Shown here in pieces: positions 38,480-50,989 of a DNA stretch of 64,000 nucleotides. Where the stretch lies: assembly GCA_944470555.2 (NCBI GenBank), contig OX104127.1, forward strand, positions 152,845,776 through 152,909,775. The letters are read 5' to 3'. Below the pieces are notes generated by a model. The model saw only the letters and a list, made by a program, of their open reading frames with translations. It was not told where the DNA came from and made no database searches. Position 1 is the first letter of the stretch. Every line of letters starts with the position of its first letter. This DNA comes from Heterobilharzia americana. Taxonomy: Eukaryota; Platyhelminthes; Trematoda; Strigeidida; Schistosomatidae. The translations under genes and the position numbers were made by a program.

Positions 38480-41400
38480 AAATCACCCTGAGTTGCTGAC
38501 GGTCCTTCAGTAACTGCATAGTTCTAGAAACTGTAAATAATCTTAAGGTAATGTGTATAAAGATATGGTTTTCTGTATCTGGTCACTTTAAAGATGTCAT
38601 TAATACACATTAGAAAATGATCAATTTTACTTTCTTGTACTACACTTGTAATTTGTCGAGGGTCTGAGAACCAATCATTTATTTTAACTATCCAAGAAGG
38701 TTCATGAGGAAATTATTCAAACCAGTTATATGAGGAGCCTTTCACACCAAGTGACCTAAGCACTCCCTGATGGAACTCTTTGTAAAATGCTTTCTTGGAG
38801 TCGAAAGACAAGACGGCAGCGTAAAGCACTTGGTCACGCTTTGGGGTGGTGAACTCAAGGTAATCTAGCATGGTGTCATAGGATCTGGTTTTTAGGAATC
38901 TATGCTGCTAATTCGACAATACCTTGTAATCCACAGCACTATTCTGTATTATTTTCTCCATCACTCTGGAAACCACCGGCATGAGACTGATTGGACGGTA
39001 GTTATCCAAATGTGCGTTTGGTCCGGATTTGTGAGTGGGAAAGACAGGTAGTTTTCCAGATGGACGAGTGGCATGAACCATTGAGTGAAGATAACTTCAG
39101 AAGATGGAAATGTGTGTCTTCACCCCCATTTTTAAGGACAATAGCAGGTATCGCCATAGAAATATTTAGTACTGTAAACCTTACATTTTTGAGCCTAGAT
39201 GGAGGTACTGGTGACCACTATCCCAAATGCATTGCTCTCACTTGTTACAGAGTAAGGAAAGTGGTTACTGAAGATCTCCACTATTTCCTCAGGGTCAGTG
39301 TGTACCTATTCATCACTAATAATGCATTTTACTATGTTGGATTTAGACTATTTTAGTTCGGATTTGAGTATCTTTGTTAGAGATTCGTTATTGCCAGAGG
39401 ATAGGGCTGGTCACCCCCGTCCAACGGCTTCCCGTACACGCAGAGCATCGTTATAAGCGAAAATGTCAGACATTGTGACCAGTGAAGAAAATTCATGTTG
39501 CCGATGAGGGCTGGTAGCATGTTTCCGAAGTTTGCTTCCAAGGGAGTTGGAATGAACAGTTTTCGAGATCATGCACCTACTGTTTTTCTGGTCCAAAATA
39601 GTCACGGTTATTGCTTAAGGTGCGACAAAGAATAGTTGTCAGTGCTTCATTAGACGCACAGGTAAAATAATCTCAATCTAAACGTCTTACTGAAAACTGA
39701 AAGTCCTCCCAGTTAACGTCACGATGGTTTTTGTGCTATACTGGTCAAAAGCTACAATACTGTGGTCACTTCCTGGAAGTCAATGACTGACATTTGCTAT
39801 AGACGGACCCAGATAGTTAACAAGAACTAAGCCTAAAATGTTATGGAGTGTAGTTGGAATTTAAACACATAAAAACTACCCATCAGACTCAAGACAGAAG
39901 ACGAAGGATTCGCATTGTTTTGGAGGTTTGCCAGGTACCAAGAGATACCTGTCATATTAAAGATCCTGCAGATAATCTTACCTGAAAGTGGCATAGGGGC
40001 CTTAAATTTAAAGGCTTCCAACAACAAATTGTCATTCATACGTGGAATTGGGAGGACGGTACACGCAACCGGAAAGGAGAAGCGGGCAGCTTACAGGTTC
40101 CAATGTAATCCAGACAGAATTTTTTATATTTCTCCACTCCGGTGTATCATCCAATATTGGTAGTGCGAGCATAAAAAGCTGATAGATTTTGATCTCTCCC
40201 ATCCAGTTCTTAGGGCTTGGTTCGAGTTGTTCGGTTCACTCCTGTAGTGGACGAGGAAATCCCCTCTGCTTTCTTGCTTTCAGCCTCGGCCAGGTGGATG
40301 TTTTGTGGGTTCGTAAGTTGTATTTGTAGGGTGATTGGGGAGCCACGGGTTGCTGGGAAAATTAGGGGACTGTCATGACCTCTGTCTGTGTAGGCACCTG
40401 AAGGCGAATAGTAAGGTGGTGGTTAAAATGAAAAGAATGCGGAAGAAAAGAGAAAATAGGGGAAGAGAAAGCGGAGAATAAAGAATGGAGAAAAAGAAGA
40501 GGAGGAGGGGTGAAGAAGAGAAATAAAGGAGAGAGAAAAGCATGTGGGATTTGCCCGAATGGTAGCGTGGGTTTAGTTCCTACAGAAGAATAAGCAGGTA
40601 ATGTGGGTGTACTAAGTAGCGAGATAGTGAGTGGTAGGTGGGAGGGAGGTGGGGTGGGTTGGTGAGTTTGGTGACTCCCTGAGTACGTCCGTGGTAGATC
40701 ACGCGAGGTGACATACCTGTCTGACCGCCCCTTGAACGAGTCGGCTGAGGGGGCTATAACGATATGTCGCGGTAAGGCATTCCATAAGGCACACACTTTC
40801 AGGGAGAAAAAGCTGGGCATGAGTATGATATTGGCTCTCTGGTGAGCTATGTTCATGTGGTTTCCTCGTGAAGACCGCTGAGTTGAAGACGAAATTGATT
40901 TGTTTGTGTTGTCTGCCTGATGGGCGGTCTTGTATGTCATGATCGGGTCACCCCTCTTCCTACGGCAATCCAAGGTAAATAGGTTAAGGTGTCTAAGTCT
41001 TTCAGGATATGTCTTCCCCTTGAGCCCCACAACTGATTTTGTTGCCGTCATTTGTAATTTCCCAAGGGGATTAGGGTCTCTCTTGAGCGTTGAGGGGGAT
41101 CACCGTATTGAAGACCTCTAGATGCGGCCGCACGTGGGATTTGAAAATAGTAAGGAAGCACACACGATGCAAGCACTCTCAAGGTCACCTATCCTGTCAC
41201 AACGACATAGCATTTAGTTGTCAGGGCAGTCCTGGTGTCAGAAACATCCAAGTTGTCCCATGCCTCAACCATCAAAATGATTAAAGGGGAGCATAACAAT
41301 GAAATTAAGGTCAAACCCCGCGTCTTATTGCAGACTGAGCAAGCATTTGTTAGACACAATTTAAATGAACGCACTAAAATTTGGAGGCAACTGGAGCTGT

Positions 41401-41640
41401 CATGAAAAAACGATTTCTTAGTGTCACTAGGAAGCATGTAGTGCTGGTTAGGTGTAGGTTGCGTGGTGTCGTGTAAATGGTTTTTGCTAGCATTAAAAGG
41501 AAGAGTTGTGGTATAGTTAGTAGATGAGGAAACCGTAGGGTTAGCCCTATTGGTAGATTTGACTTCGATCCAAAGCGTATCAGATGACTGAGAAGGGTGG
41601 ATTGAGTTACTCAGATGATTCTTGGTCAAGCGCACTTTTC
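38480..41640 (-). mobile_element. LINE family B (Jockey/CR1-like), old copy, interrupted
   Basis: Minus strand. EN N-terminus at 41368-41189: FKLCLTNACSVCNKTR, then LIILMVEAWDNLDVSDTRTA. EN middle and end at 40180-39700: NSVWITLEP, then GCVYRPPNSTYE, then LPGSDHSIVAFD. Linker: VHTDPEEIVEIFSNHF. RT at about 39030-38530: DNYRPISLMPVVSRVMEKII, then QHRFLKTRSYDTMLDYLEF, then INDIFK. Stops and frameshifts are common. It is interrupted at 41110-40185 by a second copy and cut off at about 38480 by the RTE element. Confidence 0.78.
40185..41110 (-). mobile_element. LINE family B, 5'-truncated copy nested in the older copy
   Basis: Minus-strand frame 41051-40362 reads the RT C-terminus: ATKSVVGLKGKTYPERLRHL, then RGDPIMTYKTAH, FFSLKVCALWNALPRHIV, SADSFKGRSDRYV. 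It runs on into a CT-rich 3' UTR (the purine-rich plus-strand tract 40425-40545) ending near 40185. It lies between the N-terminal and middle parts of an EN of the same orientation, so it must have inserted later. Confidence 0.75.
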
Positions 41641-43470
41641 TAACACATATCCGCCACGGCCACGTTTCAAGATGCCTTTATTTTCACCATCGATGTATTG
41701 TGCACTTGCTAGCCAAGTGAGTGTAAGGGAGGCAGGATACTATCTGGTTACAGGTGGCCTTTTGTAATCAACATGTGGCTGAAGAACGACTGAACCGCTT
41801 GACTTCCTAAAGTTGCCACTAATTCTTGAAATCGCCGAAAACCTCTGCTGCGGGATTGGGTTAAGGAATGCGTGTTGCATAGCTATGCTGGTTAAATTCA
41901 GTGGTAGATTGGGTATAGTGGCCACTTCAGCCTACTGTGTGGGGATTACGATCAGGCGTCTGACGACGATTCGGCCCAGCAATCGAACATGCAAACGATT
42001 TCTGACTCTGTTTCTTTGGGTACCATGGTGCTGGGTTAGCAATTACTCTGGGATTATCATAATGATCATTAGAGGTGGGTTCAGACGGAAGCTGTGCAGC
42101 GACTGGACCGTCATTGTCGCGCTTAATATAGGGCGTTGAGTGAAACGGCTTAGTCTGGCGATTCTTAGTTTCAAACTACCTATACCCTTGGGATAAGATG
42201 GTTTGCCATTCAAAAGAGTGGCTTTGGTGTCTGCCTGTAGTTGGGCGGCAATTCCGCTAGAGTTGTGAGAAAGCAGTGAGTTAATGGCGGCGGGGGTTTA
42301 TGTTTTCAAAATTATTTGGGCCTATTAAGGTTCATATGCACATTGCACGAGGGATGTGCTGATGTACGTGCAGTTAGAATATCAGTCGTTCTAGGCTTAG
42401 AAATAACATGACGTGGAGAAACTTCCAATTGACCTCCCATTTACACATTCGGTCTTATGGGAGATGAAGAAAGTATTTTCCGGTGAGTTCGCAGGTTCAT
42501 TATTGCTTCAGCCAGTCTCAGCGAAGAGGCACTTGTGGGTAGAGCTTCCAGTGGATGAGGCTGGGTTACTGAATTTTCCATCCATGGTGGTCTTATTCAA
42601 GTAAGTATCACGACACTTCCTTGTAGACGACATTTGTTCTCGAGAAATAAAGATCGCCTAAGCTTTTTGTCACCTGACTGTTTATCCGTAAAAGATGGTG
42701 GATGGTTGGGGTCATGGGTAAATGAACTAGGCTCGCACCTATCTTTTGGCCCGTTTGTTTACTAGTGGGACCAGTAGTAGGCGTGTTTTCCGTGTTACTA
42801 CCTGGAAGTTCTCACTGGAATTTGCGAGTGCGGAGTTGGCATGGTGTTAAATCCTAATTAACGTCAGTATTTCTATAGGAAGTGTGAGCCCTGATAGACT
42901 TTCCAAATTTTAAGAAGAGCATAGTGTGAATGTCGCAGCTAATCTTGGGAAGTGAGAAGCTGGTGTCTTGTAGTATACCCCTTAATCTGACAACGTGACA
43001 TTCAAATAATGGAATACCACAGGCTTCTAGACATGAGTTTTCTTAGTGATCAGGAAGATTATGCACCAAGGCATTATAAGGCGACATAAACCTTAAGGTG
43101 ACCTATTCCGCCATGAACTGGATTCAGCGAATACACTTCTGCAAGATCTAAAGGCTAGTGTTTCGTTCCCCACACATGCCAGTGGAGCACACTTGGCTAC
43201 ACTGGAGTTAATATGTAGTGCCCAGTAAACTTGGTTATAATTTCTATCTGTTGTAAACTTTCACTGTTGACTGCAATTGAATGATGAACAACTTTTAATG
43301 TACTCGTTTGATTTGCCAGCTAAACTCGCCCCACTAGAGTGCCTGGAATGAACGCGTTATACTTCTACTACGGCTTTTTTACTTGCTACATTGTGGTTGT
43401 CGTTCATAGCGTTGGCCATAAGCCTCTGGGTCCAACAAGTATCTGTCACAGCAATCTACAGCGAAAGTTT
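41641..43470. other. Possible 5' part of LINE family B, otherwise unassigned
   Basis: On the minus strand this lies upstream of the family B endonuclease and could hold its ORF1; the frame 41925-41740 is open but shows no zinc knuckle or RRM. No other features seen. Confidence 0.3.
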
Positions 43471-45714
43471 CGTTTTTAGTGTCAATTGAGTCACTAGATA
43501 ATTCTTACACTAAGTTCGGCACATCTACCCCAGGTGTACCTTACGTAAGTGCTTTGGAGTCAGTCAATGACTTGTGTCTCTTGGCTGCCTGGCAGGATTT
43601 CGGCTTAGGTCTCCCTACAGTGCATAATCGTTTACTAGGCTTAGCCATCGTAGTGGTTATTTGCAGCGGAAATTTTAGAAGCGTAATGGCGAGGCCAACT
43701 TTGTCCTTTTTCCAATGTTGGTGAATCAATGGAGATGAGATATACAGAAGTCAACAAATTTAGTCCATATAACATGGACTCCGAAAAATGATTTGGTTCA
43801 CCTTTGTATCCTCCGGGTTCATCAGTAGTCCTTCAACTCAGACATTTCAAAAACTGTTTCCAGTGTGCAGGAGATTCTTCGTGTCTGCACGATCGGTCCC
43901 AGATGCTAGTTGATAGCGAAAGCCGAGGGTGCGTTAGCGGGTTATACGCTAGTGAGAGAAGCCGGGAGATAATCTCAGTTAACAAATGAGGATAGACAGC
44001 AATGGAGTGCAAAAATCGGCTTGTTAGAATACATATTCACTGAACAAAGCACAAAAGAGATTGACAACGCGGCCACAGGAAACACGCAGCGTCAAGTCCA
44101 TAGAGCTGCGCGTAACTCAAGGAAGCTAAACACAATATGAAGGAACGGCGTAGTCGTTTGTTTCGGTCAGGCCGAAGAGCCTTCTGGATGGCTCACTGTT
44201 CTAGCTAGGGTAACTGTACTTCGGTCTTTTACTTCATTAACACACCTGAGACTTTCGGCTCTTGCGATATCAGCAGACTCGACTGAAGCATTTTAGGTAC
44301 TGTAGCAGCAGAAGTCATTCTTCTCCCGGTAAGAGCTGGAGGATGCAGCTAATTAACCTCAAAACGCATGGGATGTTTACGCTTTCATGACAAACAAGGC
44401 TTACGTACACTCAGTATATTCACTGAAAAAGTAAGAAACCAGGCTTGAGTTTGAGGTACAGTTTGTGACAATTAAATATGCTTTCAGAGTGAGCCATTAA
44501 ACGTGAGGTGTAAGATTGATTAAGAAACCATACTACCAGCCGTTCGTGGGGATTGTCTTGGACTGAAATTTCAAGACTCGCTATTGGTGTTTCTAGTATA
44601 GTTGAACTTGGATGAATAAACCATTCGGTCCTGTAGGACGTTGGATGATCGCCCCCATGCACATTCGTTTGTGGTAAGTGATACTTAGAACTGGTGGCCA
44701 ACATAGGAAGAAGTGGGGAATCCGAAACTTTATATAGCAGTCGCCATTCACACATGAAGTCACGAATTATGCCAGGGATGAATCAAATTGAAGTCGCTAC
44801 CGTAAGCGCTGTAAAAAAATAGCAGACTGAGAGTCATGGTGGGCAGTCTCGCACTTGCTGGTATAGTTTTGTTTAGACAGTGAGAAACGACCTCAAATAT
44901 TCTCTTTCAGGCAAAATGAAACTTATAAGAATCTTATTCGTAGAAAAGTCAAGACTAGTCGTTATCGATGCTCCATTGTTTCGCTGATGAGCGGATAAAT
45001 TTAAACATGAAGTATTCGGAACAGATTCCACCCACAGAACAAATGGAAGACGGTGATGTTTCGTCATAATGGTGTACACGACGGACCTCGATTGCTCCAA
45101 CTGGCCACCACTAGTTCCTCCGGGTATGGACGTTCTTTAATGACTATGTGTAGTAGACTAGAATTCAGAATTGGTGTCTCATGGATGCTTGACTTTTTCT
45201 GAAACACTTCAGCTTTAGCCAGCTAGATCCAGACGTTAATTGTAAGCAGTGCACAGAACGAGTGGGACACGGGGTGGGGGGCATCTTACTATATGCTTTT
45301 CATGTGTGCTGCGCTGTGTGTAAAAGGATCAGTTTGCAAAATATGCGACAATAGTATCACTTTAAGGCGAAGAGTAAGGTGGTCAAAACAAACTTGTGTC
45401 TTTCGGTCTTATGTTGACGCAGTGAAAGGTAGTACTTGATGTTACGGCAAATTCATTGAGTAGCACGTGACAAAGGCACGAATATCCAGCTATTAAATCC
45501 GAAGCGAAGCCAACCAAATGAATTACACCTGGTTCTTGAACAATAAATGCGCAAGTGGACCCTCAGAAAAATGTTCTTTACGGCAAAATGTATATACAAA
45601 ATTTGGTTGCAAACGCTTAATTTTGACGGCTACCTCAGTTTTAAACCAAAATGACGTACAATGGTGACCAATCGAGACGGGGGGTATTCAGGATTTGTCC
45701 CGGTACGGACTTGG
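43471..45714. other. Unassigned stretch with minus-strand open frames
   Basis: Frames 44755-44420 (111 codons) and 45100-44873 (75 codons) lie in line on the minus strand and look more coding-like than their surroundings. I cannot name a domain. The opposite-strand pair at 43479-43729 is probably chance. Confidence 0.3.
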
Positions 45715-46028
45715 CAGACACAAAGACCGATCACTATTTATTCGGACTTGCTATATACCCACGAGCACAAGACCAAGGAAGAACATGATAGCGTAGTAGG
45801 ATGGAATAGTATATTTGGGTGCTTGTACCAAGATACCGATGCGTTCCGACCAACTGGCTAGAGTCTAGTACGAGCAGTGCAACGTAATAAGACGGCGTAC
45901 CAAATGGCGAGAATGCCTGACCGGGTGCCTCCAGCTTAATGAGTCCAGTTAGACTATCAAGGTCAGCATCGATGTTGAGTGTCGTCGAACCCTTGGCTAT
46001 CGATCTTGGGGAAGTGTGTGACGCTACA
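45715..46028 (+). repeat. Inverted repeat, left arm (314 bp)
   Basis: By eye it is an exact reverse complement of 46502-46815. The outer end begins CAGACACAAAGACCG. An open frame of 97 identical residues (includes TTLNIDADLDSLTGLIKLEA) runs through it on the minus strand. Beyond the outer end, about 28 bases match only partly (mainly transitions) and then similarity stops. Confidence 0.95.
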
Positions 46029-46501
46029 AATGCACATTTGGCTTGCAGAACGGTTACAATGTTGACCTGTATTACTTTGTTTTCCACCAAAAACATTTCG
46101 AAGTCTCACACTACATGTAAGTGTTTCTCCTCACTGTGAAATCTCGTATAATGTTACAAGCCGCGGAATGCTCTTATGCGGGCTGTCTGGCCATCTTATA
46201 TATCTGTTCATCTGCATGCGCAAACCTTCCAAACCACTATTGATATTATTTTCAAGGGTAAATAGGTGAATAATGAATGCTCCAGACTATATACATGTTC
46301 TGGTCATCCAAAATCGCCTTAGTTATTCAGCGATTCTCCTTTCTCATCTATGAATAATTCTGTATTAATTGCGGAACCAAGGAAACTAAAAAACTCCAAA
46401 TGTCGCATGCTTTGTGACTTTGTTCTTGTAGTATATTCCGAAACTTTATCGACTGATTTTACTTGACTTCATTCAATGAGCCTCCACAAACATGATGAAC
46501 C
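46029..46501. other. 473-bp spacer of the inverted repeat
   Basis: Unique-looking AT-rich DNA between the two arms. No open frame or repeat was recognised. In RNA it would be the loop of a long hairpin. Confidence 0.85.
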
Positions 46502-46815
46502 TGTAGCGTCACACACTTCCCCAAGATCGATAGCCAAGGGTTCGACGACACTCAACATCGATGCTGACCTTGATAGTCTAACTGGACTCATTAAGCTGGA
46601 GGCACCCGGTCAGGCATTCTCGCCATTTGGTACGCCGTCTTATTACGTTGCACTGCTCGTACTAGACTCTAGCCAGTTGGTCGGAACGCATCGGTATCTT
46701 GGTACAAGCACCCAAATATACTATTCCATCCTACTACGCTATCATGTTCTTCCTTGGTCTTGTGCTCGTGGGTATATAGCAAGTCCGAATAAATAGTGAT
46801 CGGTCTTTGTGTCTG
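46502..46815 (-). repeat. Inverted repeat, right arm (314 bp)
   Basis: Reverse complement of 45715-46028 with no mismatch found. The outer end is CGGTCTTTGTGTCTG. The frame in it is open on the plus strand and ends in the same peptide (ARGYIASPNK, then stop). No target-site duplication is visible outside the arms. Confidence 0.95.
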
Positions 46816-47814
46816 TCAAGTTCGCGCCAGGACATGTTCTTAACATTCGAAGACTGCGTTACTCGAAACTTTTCGATCGTATTTACGCCAATCCGATGAA
46901 TAAAATTAACCAAAATTACTTTATTGTTGAGCTGAAGTATATCTTATGTTTTAGTTTGTGTGTTCAACTCAGTCAGCGTGTTAGGTTTTTTGTTATTGTC
47001 ACTACATCAGCAGCAAGACCATCAGTGTCGTTTTTTGTAAGCAGTGGGACTTAGAGTTCCTGTGGGTAATCGTTAAGTTTCCCAAGTGCATCTCTATGAA
47101 AATGCTCTTCTTAGTGATGTGCACTCTCAAATACTCGTGTTTCTTGCGATGCTGAAGGACTGTGAGGAAACGGTTGACTTGTTCACCCAAGTGCATCGAG
47201 CCACATTGGCTAACAGAATCCACTTAGCGGTCATGGAATACTGAAATTCGTCTCATGGTACCGCAACTTGAGTGTCATCATGTCATAACTAACCAAGGTT
47301 TGTGACTGAAGAAGCCTGTGCACAGTATAACCCTTCTAGAAGCACTGCTTCCAAAACGCAAGGGATATCCTGTCTTATTGTAGTTAGCTATTCTCATAGG
47401 TAAATGTTGTGGACCTTATGCAAGCACAGTTCGTTAGCTGATGAGTTGAGTCACAACACGTGAGTCCATTCGGGTGCCGCTTATATGGACGTGATAAGTA
47501 AATGGGATCCCGAGTGAGCACCAATTAATGTCATTATTGACAAAATTTGAAATAGTGTAGCCAACAGCAGCAGTTGCTTCATTTCGTATTCACCGAATGC
47601 GAAGTGGCTACTGAATCTCTCATTTTCTGCACCACATTTTCAGTACATCACAAGAGCAAAGATTATTACACATCCAGATATGTTTATCATGCATAAAACA
47701 AATCCTGAGTTTCCACACAAGTTTCATGTGGAAAAATGTTTCCAACGAAGACGTTAATCGACTTCATATGACCCGCAGTTACCCCTATATATGAGTGGGC
47801 AGCCGAATGTCACG
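46816..47814. other. Unassigned, perhaps upstream part of LINE C
   Basis: No domain recognised. It lies directly 5' of the LINE C RT fragment, in the same sense, and may be its eroded RT core. Confidence 0.3.
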
Positions 47815-48620
47815 AAATCCCTTATTGTTCTCCACGCTGATAGCGCAAAATTTTGTGGAAGACTAGAGATGACGAGGATATACGTGCACTCCATGCAGAC
47901 CTAAACTGCCTTTTTACTTGGAAAGAAAAGTGACTGATGCCTATCGATGCAGGTAAATATTTGAGCATGTGTGTGGGGCACACAGTTAGGAACGCCTATG
48001 ATGTTGAGAATCCTATACCTTCAGCACTGGCCCATAATGACCTAGAAGCCACAGGAAGAAACGAGTTGAAGGCCGCAGAACATTGTCGACTGGTCACAGC
48101 TCGGAGTTGTAGCACCACGCAATCGTTTTATAGAAACAAATCAAACAAACATTCTTGACCAGGACTAGGCCATAAAACTGTACACTGGCAGGGAATCCTT
48201 GTCTGAAAGGTGACTCAGGCCTTCTGGAAGGAGTCCGGATGGAGCCATTCGTATGATGCCTGTGACGGCTGGCCTGACGTATGGAAATCGCCCTAGGGAA
48301 CTGGACCGCTTCTTTTTATTCTACCACAGACTGAGTGGAGATCTAACCGTGCTTCACAGGATTCTAGGGACCCACTCCGAACCCAGTCTTTCTCCTCTTT
48401 TCCGTCCCACTTGATCGAGGCATATCAGGAGATATAGCTAGAGGATACTAAAGCGAAGAACGAACGCATTTTGTGAGGAGCACTGGTTCTCACCCTGAGT
48501 AATCCACTCCTGGGACCGACTTCCAGAAGAAGTGCTGTTTGCAGTATAAATTGACGCGTTCAAAAGAGGACTAGAAAACTGCAGATATCCGACGGAAAGG
48601 GGTTAATATATGCCCACAGC
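47815..48620 (+). mobile_element. LINE family C: RT thumb and C-terminus fragment
   Basis: With stops and frameshifts it reads DEDIRALHADLNCLFTWKEK, then LMPIDAGKYLSMCVGHTVRN, then AIRMMPVTAGLTYGNRPREL, then HRLSGDLTVLHRILGTHSEP, then VIHSWDRLPEEVLFAV. The order LPI..DKC..LS, RRLRGDL, WN.LP..V is the usual RT thumb and C-terminus of Jockey/CR1-type LINEs. The wording differs from families A and B, so it is kept separate. Confidence 0.72.
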
Positions 48621-49689
48621 CTTCTGTCCTCAAGCAAAAACCTCTGAAATCTAAGTCGGAAGTCTCCATGAATACAAATGCGAACTGGTTTGGAATCATT
48701 TTATAACCTGGTCTTTCATGTTTAATCTTCCACATTGCTAGAAATCATTTAATATATGGTTGTAAATCTCGGGTCCGCGACAGAACGTAATTCCACACCA
48801 GATTCATCTTTCTGATATGCATACAATAATAATTTTTCATCTGTCAGCTGTACACACCATGGTTTGACTTAACAGATCTCTGTGGTTTATTTTTCACCGG
48901 AGATATGAAATTGCTATGCTGGATCTATGATTAAGTGCATGAGAATGAACTACTTTTTTTAACTTGTATAACTTAGTTGAGCGCTGAATCTAAAAACAGC
49001 GCTACGCCGTCTTCAGGTGGCTTCATCCATTCAAACGTTGTGTTATCCAGATCTTTATGTTGTATCTCTTCTGTGTATAATGCTGTTTCGGTGTTTTCAA
49101 AAGATTGTGTGACCATTGAGTTTTTGTCTACTGACTTGAGCTGTCTGCCCTACTTGACCTCAAATAAATACTTCAGCCTCTTAAGCAATATTATTTTTAC
49201 GTCTCTTAACCGAAATGAGGAATGACTTGGGTTCATGTTATAGTTTTTCCAGATCAAGTTCATATGGTTTTCTTCTCATGTCCTCTCATACTAAGTGGTC
49301 ATTTAATTGATTTCGAAAGCAAATGGTTTCGGGTTATCCGTATACCAAGTTGTTTTTCACCAAGGTATGGACGCTTATTCAAAGGAATTACCTTACGTTT
49401 CTCTGAATAAATTCATTTTCGGCTAAATAGTCACTTAATAGACGTTTTCGGGTCATAAAACAGAAGGCTAGGTAGTATGTCATCTGACCACGGCGCTGCC
49501 TTGTTACGTACTGCTGTGTCACATTTTCTATATCTGCGGGCAATTTAGAACTCTATTTTTCTGTATTATCTGTAACAGTCATTCCTTTTTATCAAAATTA
49601 GTGTTTATAGGAGTTGGATGACATCCATTTATAGTTTTAGTGTTTAGAAATTGTGCTAGCAAGGTATAGTCGTATATTGATCCTTGAAA
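48621..49689. other. Unassigned, AT-rich
   Basis: An open frame at 48977-49225 has no domain. The segment may include the 3' UTR of LINE C and the 5' part of the family B copy that follows. Confidence 0.3.
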
Positions 49690-50800
49690 TCACGTGAAAT
49701 ACAGCTCTAGGTTGACGTACTCCACCTGGTCATGGCGCTCGTGGATATACGATTCGTTTCTGATCCAGACCAAACGCTACCATTGCTATATAACACTATT
49801 TGTAATGACAGTGTAGATCGAAAATGCTACAGTGAATTGCTAGGTTTATATTTTAACCAAGATGTGCACTCAGTTAATTCTGTCGCATTCGGAATTTGTT
49901 GTCTGTGGTAGTTCATTTCCCCGGACTATTAACTTTATACTGGAGCATTTTGATAACTGAAGTGGGAATACTTTTGTCTCATAGTAGAAGACTTCAACGC
50001 TTCGGATAAATTAGGCTAAAATGTCATCTTTAGAATTCAAGAATAAATCACATGGTGGGTTTATGTTTTGGAGCTTGTCCTGATACAACACTTCCACAGT
50101 ACCCATGTGTATCAGTTTCAGATACAAATATGCCCTATTAAACTTCGGACTAGTGCAAGACGTGGTTTACCTCTAACTTCTGTTCTTCCTTCGTTAGGAA
50201 ATAGTAACCATACAGTTCATTTTCATTTGACCCCAGAGTTTGCGAAATTGGTTTACGATTATATCCAACTTTACCGTGCTGTGTGATCCGAAAACCATGT
50301 TATATTTGTAGACTGGTCATTGGCTTATCTGTTGATGACGAATGGTTAAAGTTCAAGTAAACACTTAGGGTGACTAAATTTAATTTTATCCCTCAAACAA
50401 TTTGTGAATCAACCAGTCCTCGGTGGAATGGTAGATAGGCTAAAAAAAACCCGTTAAGCTTAGAAATATGCTGTGAAACCTGCTTACTCCCGTTCTGGAC
50501 ATTCTAGGCTTAAATATGGTGGAATTACAGATTGCTTTAGGTCAGTCATCAAAACATCTTGAAAACATGTGAAATAGAGCTAGTCAGGTACTCCAAGAGA
50601 TGTCTCATATTTATAGCGGGACAGAAAAGGATGATGCTATCCCAAATCTAGTTCTTACGGAGAGTCCAACAAGAATGGCTGAAGATAGTGACTAACTAAC
50701 CGCGTCACACTTCTATAATCATTTAGTATCCGAAGAGTGTAATGAGGATCTGGCAACAATTCGCTTTTAGGACTATTGGTAAAGTTTGATAGTTTGAAGC
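49690..50800 (+). mobile_element. LINE family B-like EN and linker, decayed
   Basis: Plus strand: EN block IVEDFNASDKLG near 49985-50020, then MELVLIQHFHSTHVYQFQIQ at 50068, then SLGNSNHTVHF (the GxSDH-type EN end). Linker: QEMSHIYSGTEKDDAIPNLV near 50597, then ASHFYNHLVSEEC. Similar blocks occur in the minus-strand family B copy. The RT is missing. Confidence 0.6.
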
Positions 50801-50989
50801 CTGACGGTAAGGTGAAGTACTGAGTGGACTTTCTTAGACATGGAGAAAGTAGGAGTTGGTGGAAATATGTCCTCCTGGCAATAATTACACAGTGGAATAC
50901 CTCGAAGTACTATTCTAAGATCATTCACGCTGCTGTTGTTTGTCAGCAAGTCACTATTAGCAATCAAGTTATCTTGTTTCATATTTACA

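Noticed and set aside
38991..39356. 121-codon plus-strand open frame
   Set aside because: Lies over a minus-strand LINE B RT whose blocks (DNYRPISLMPVVSRVME) are recognisable; the plus frame has no motif.
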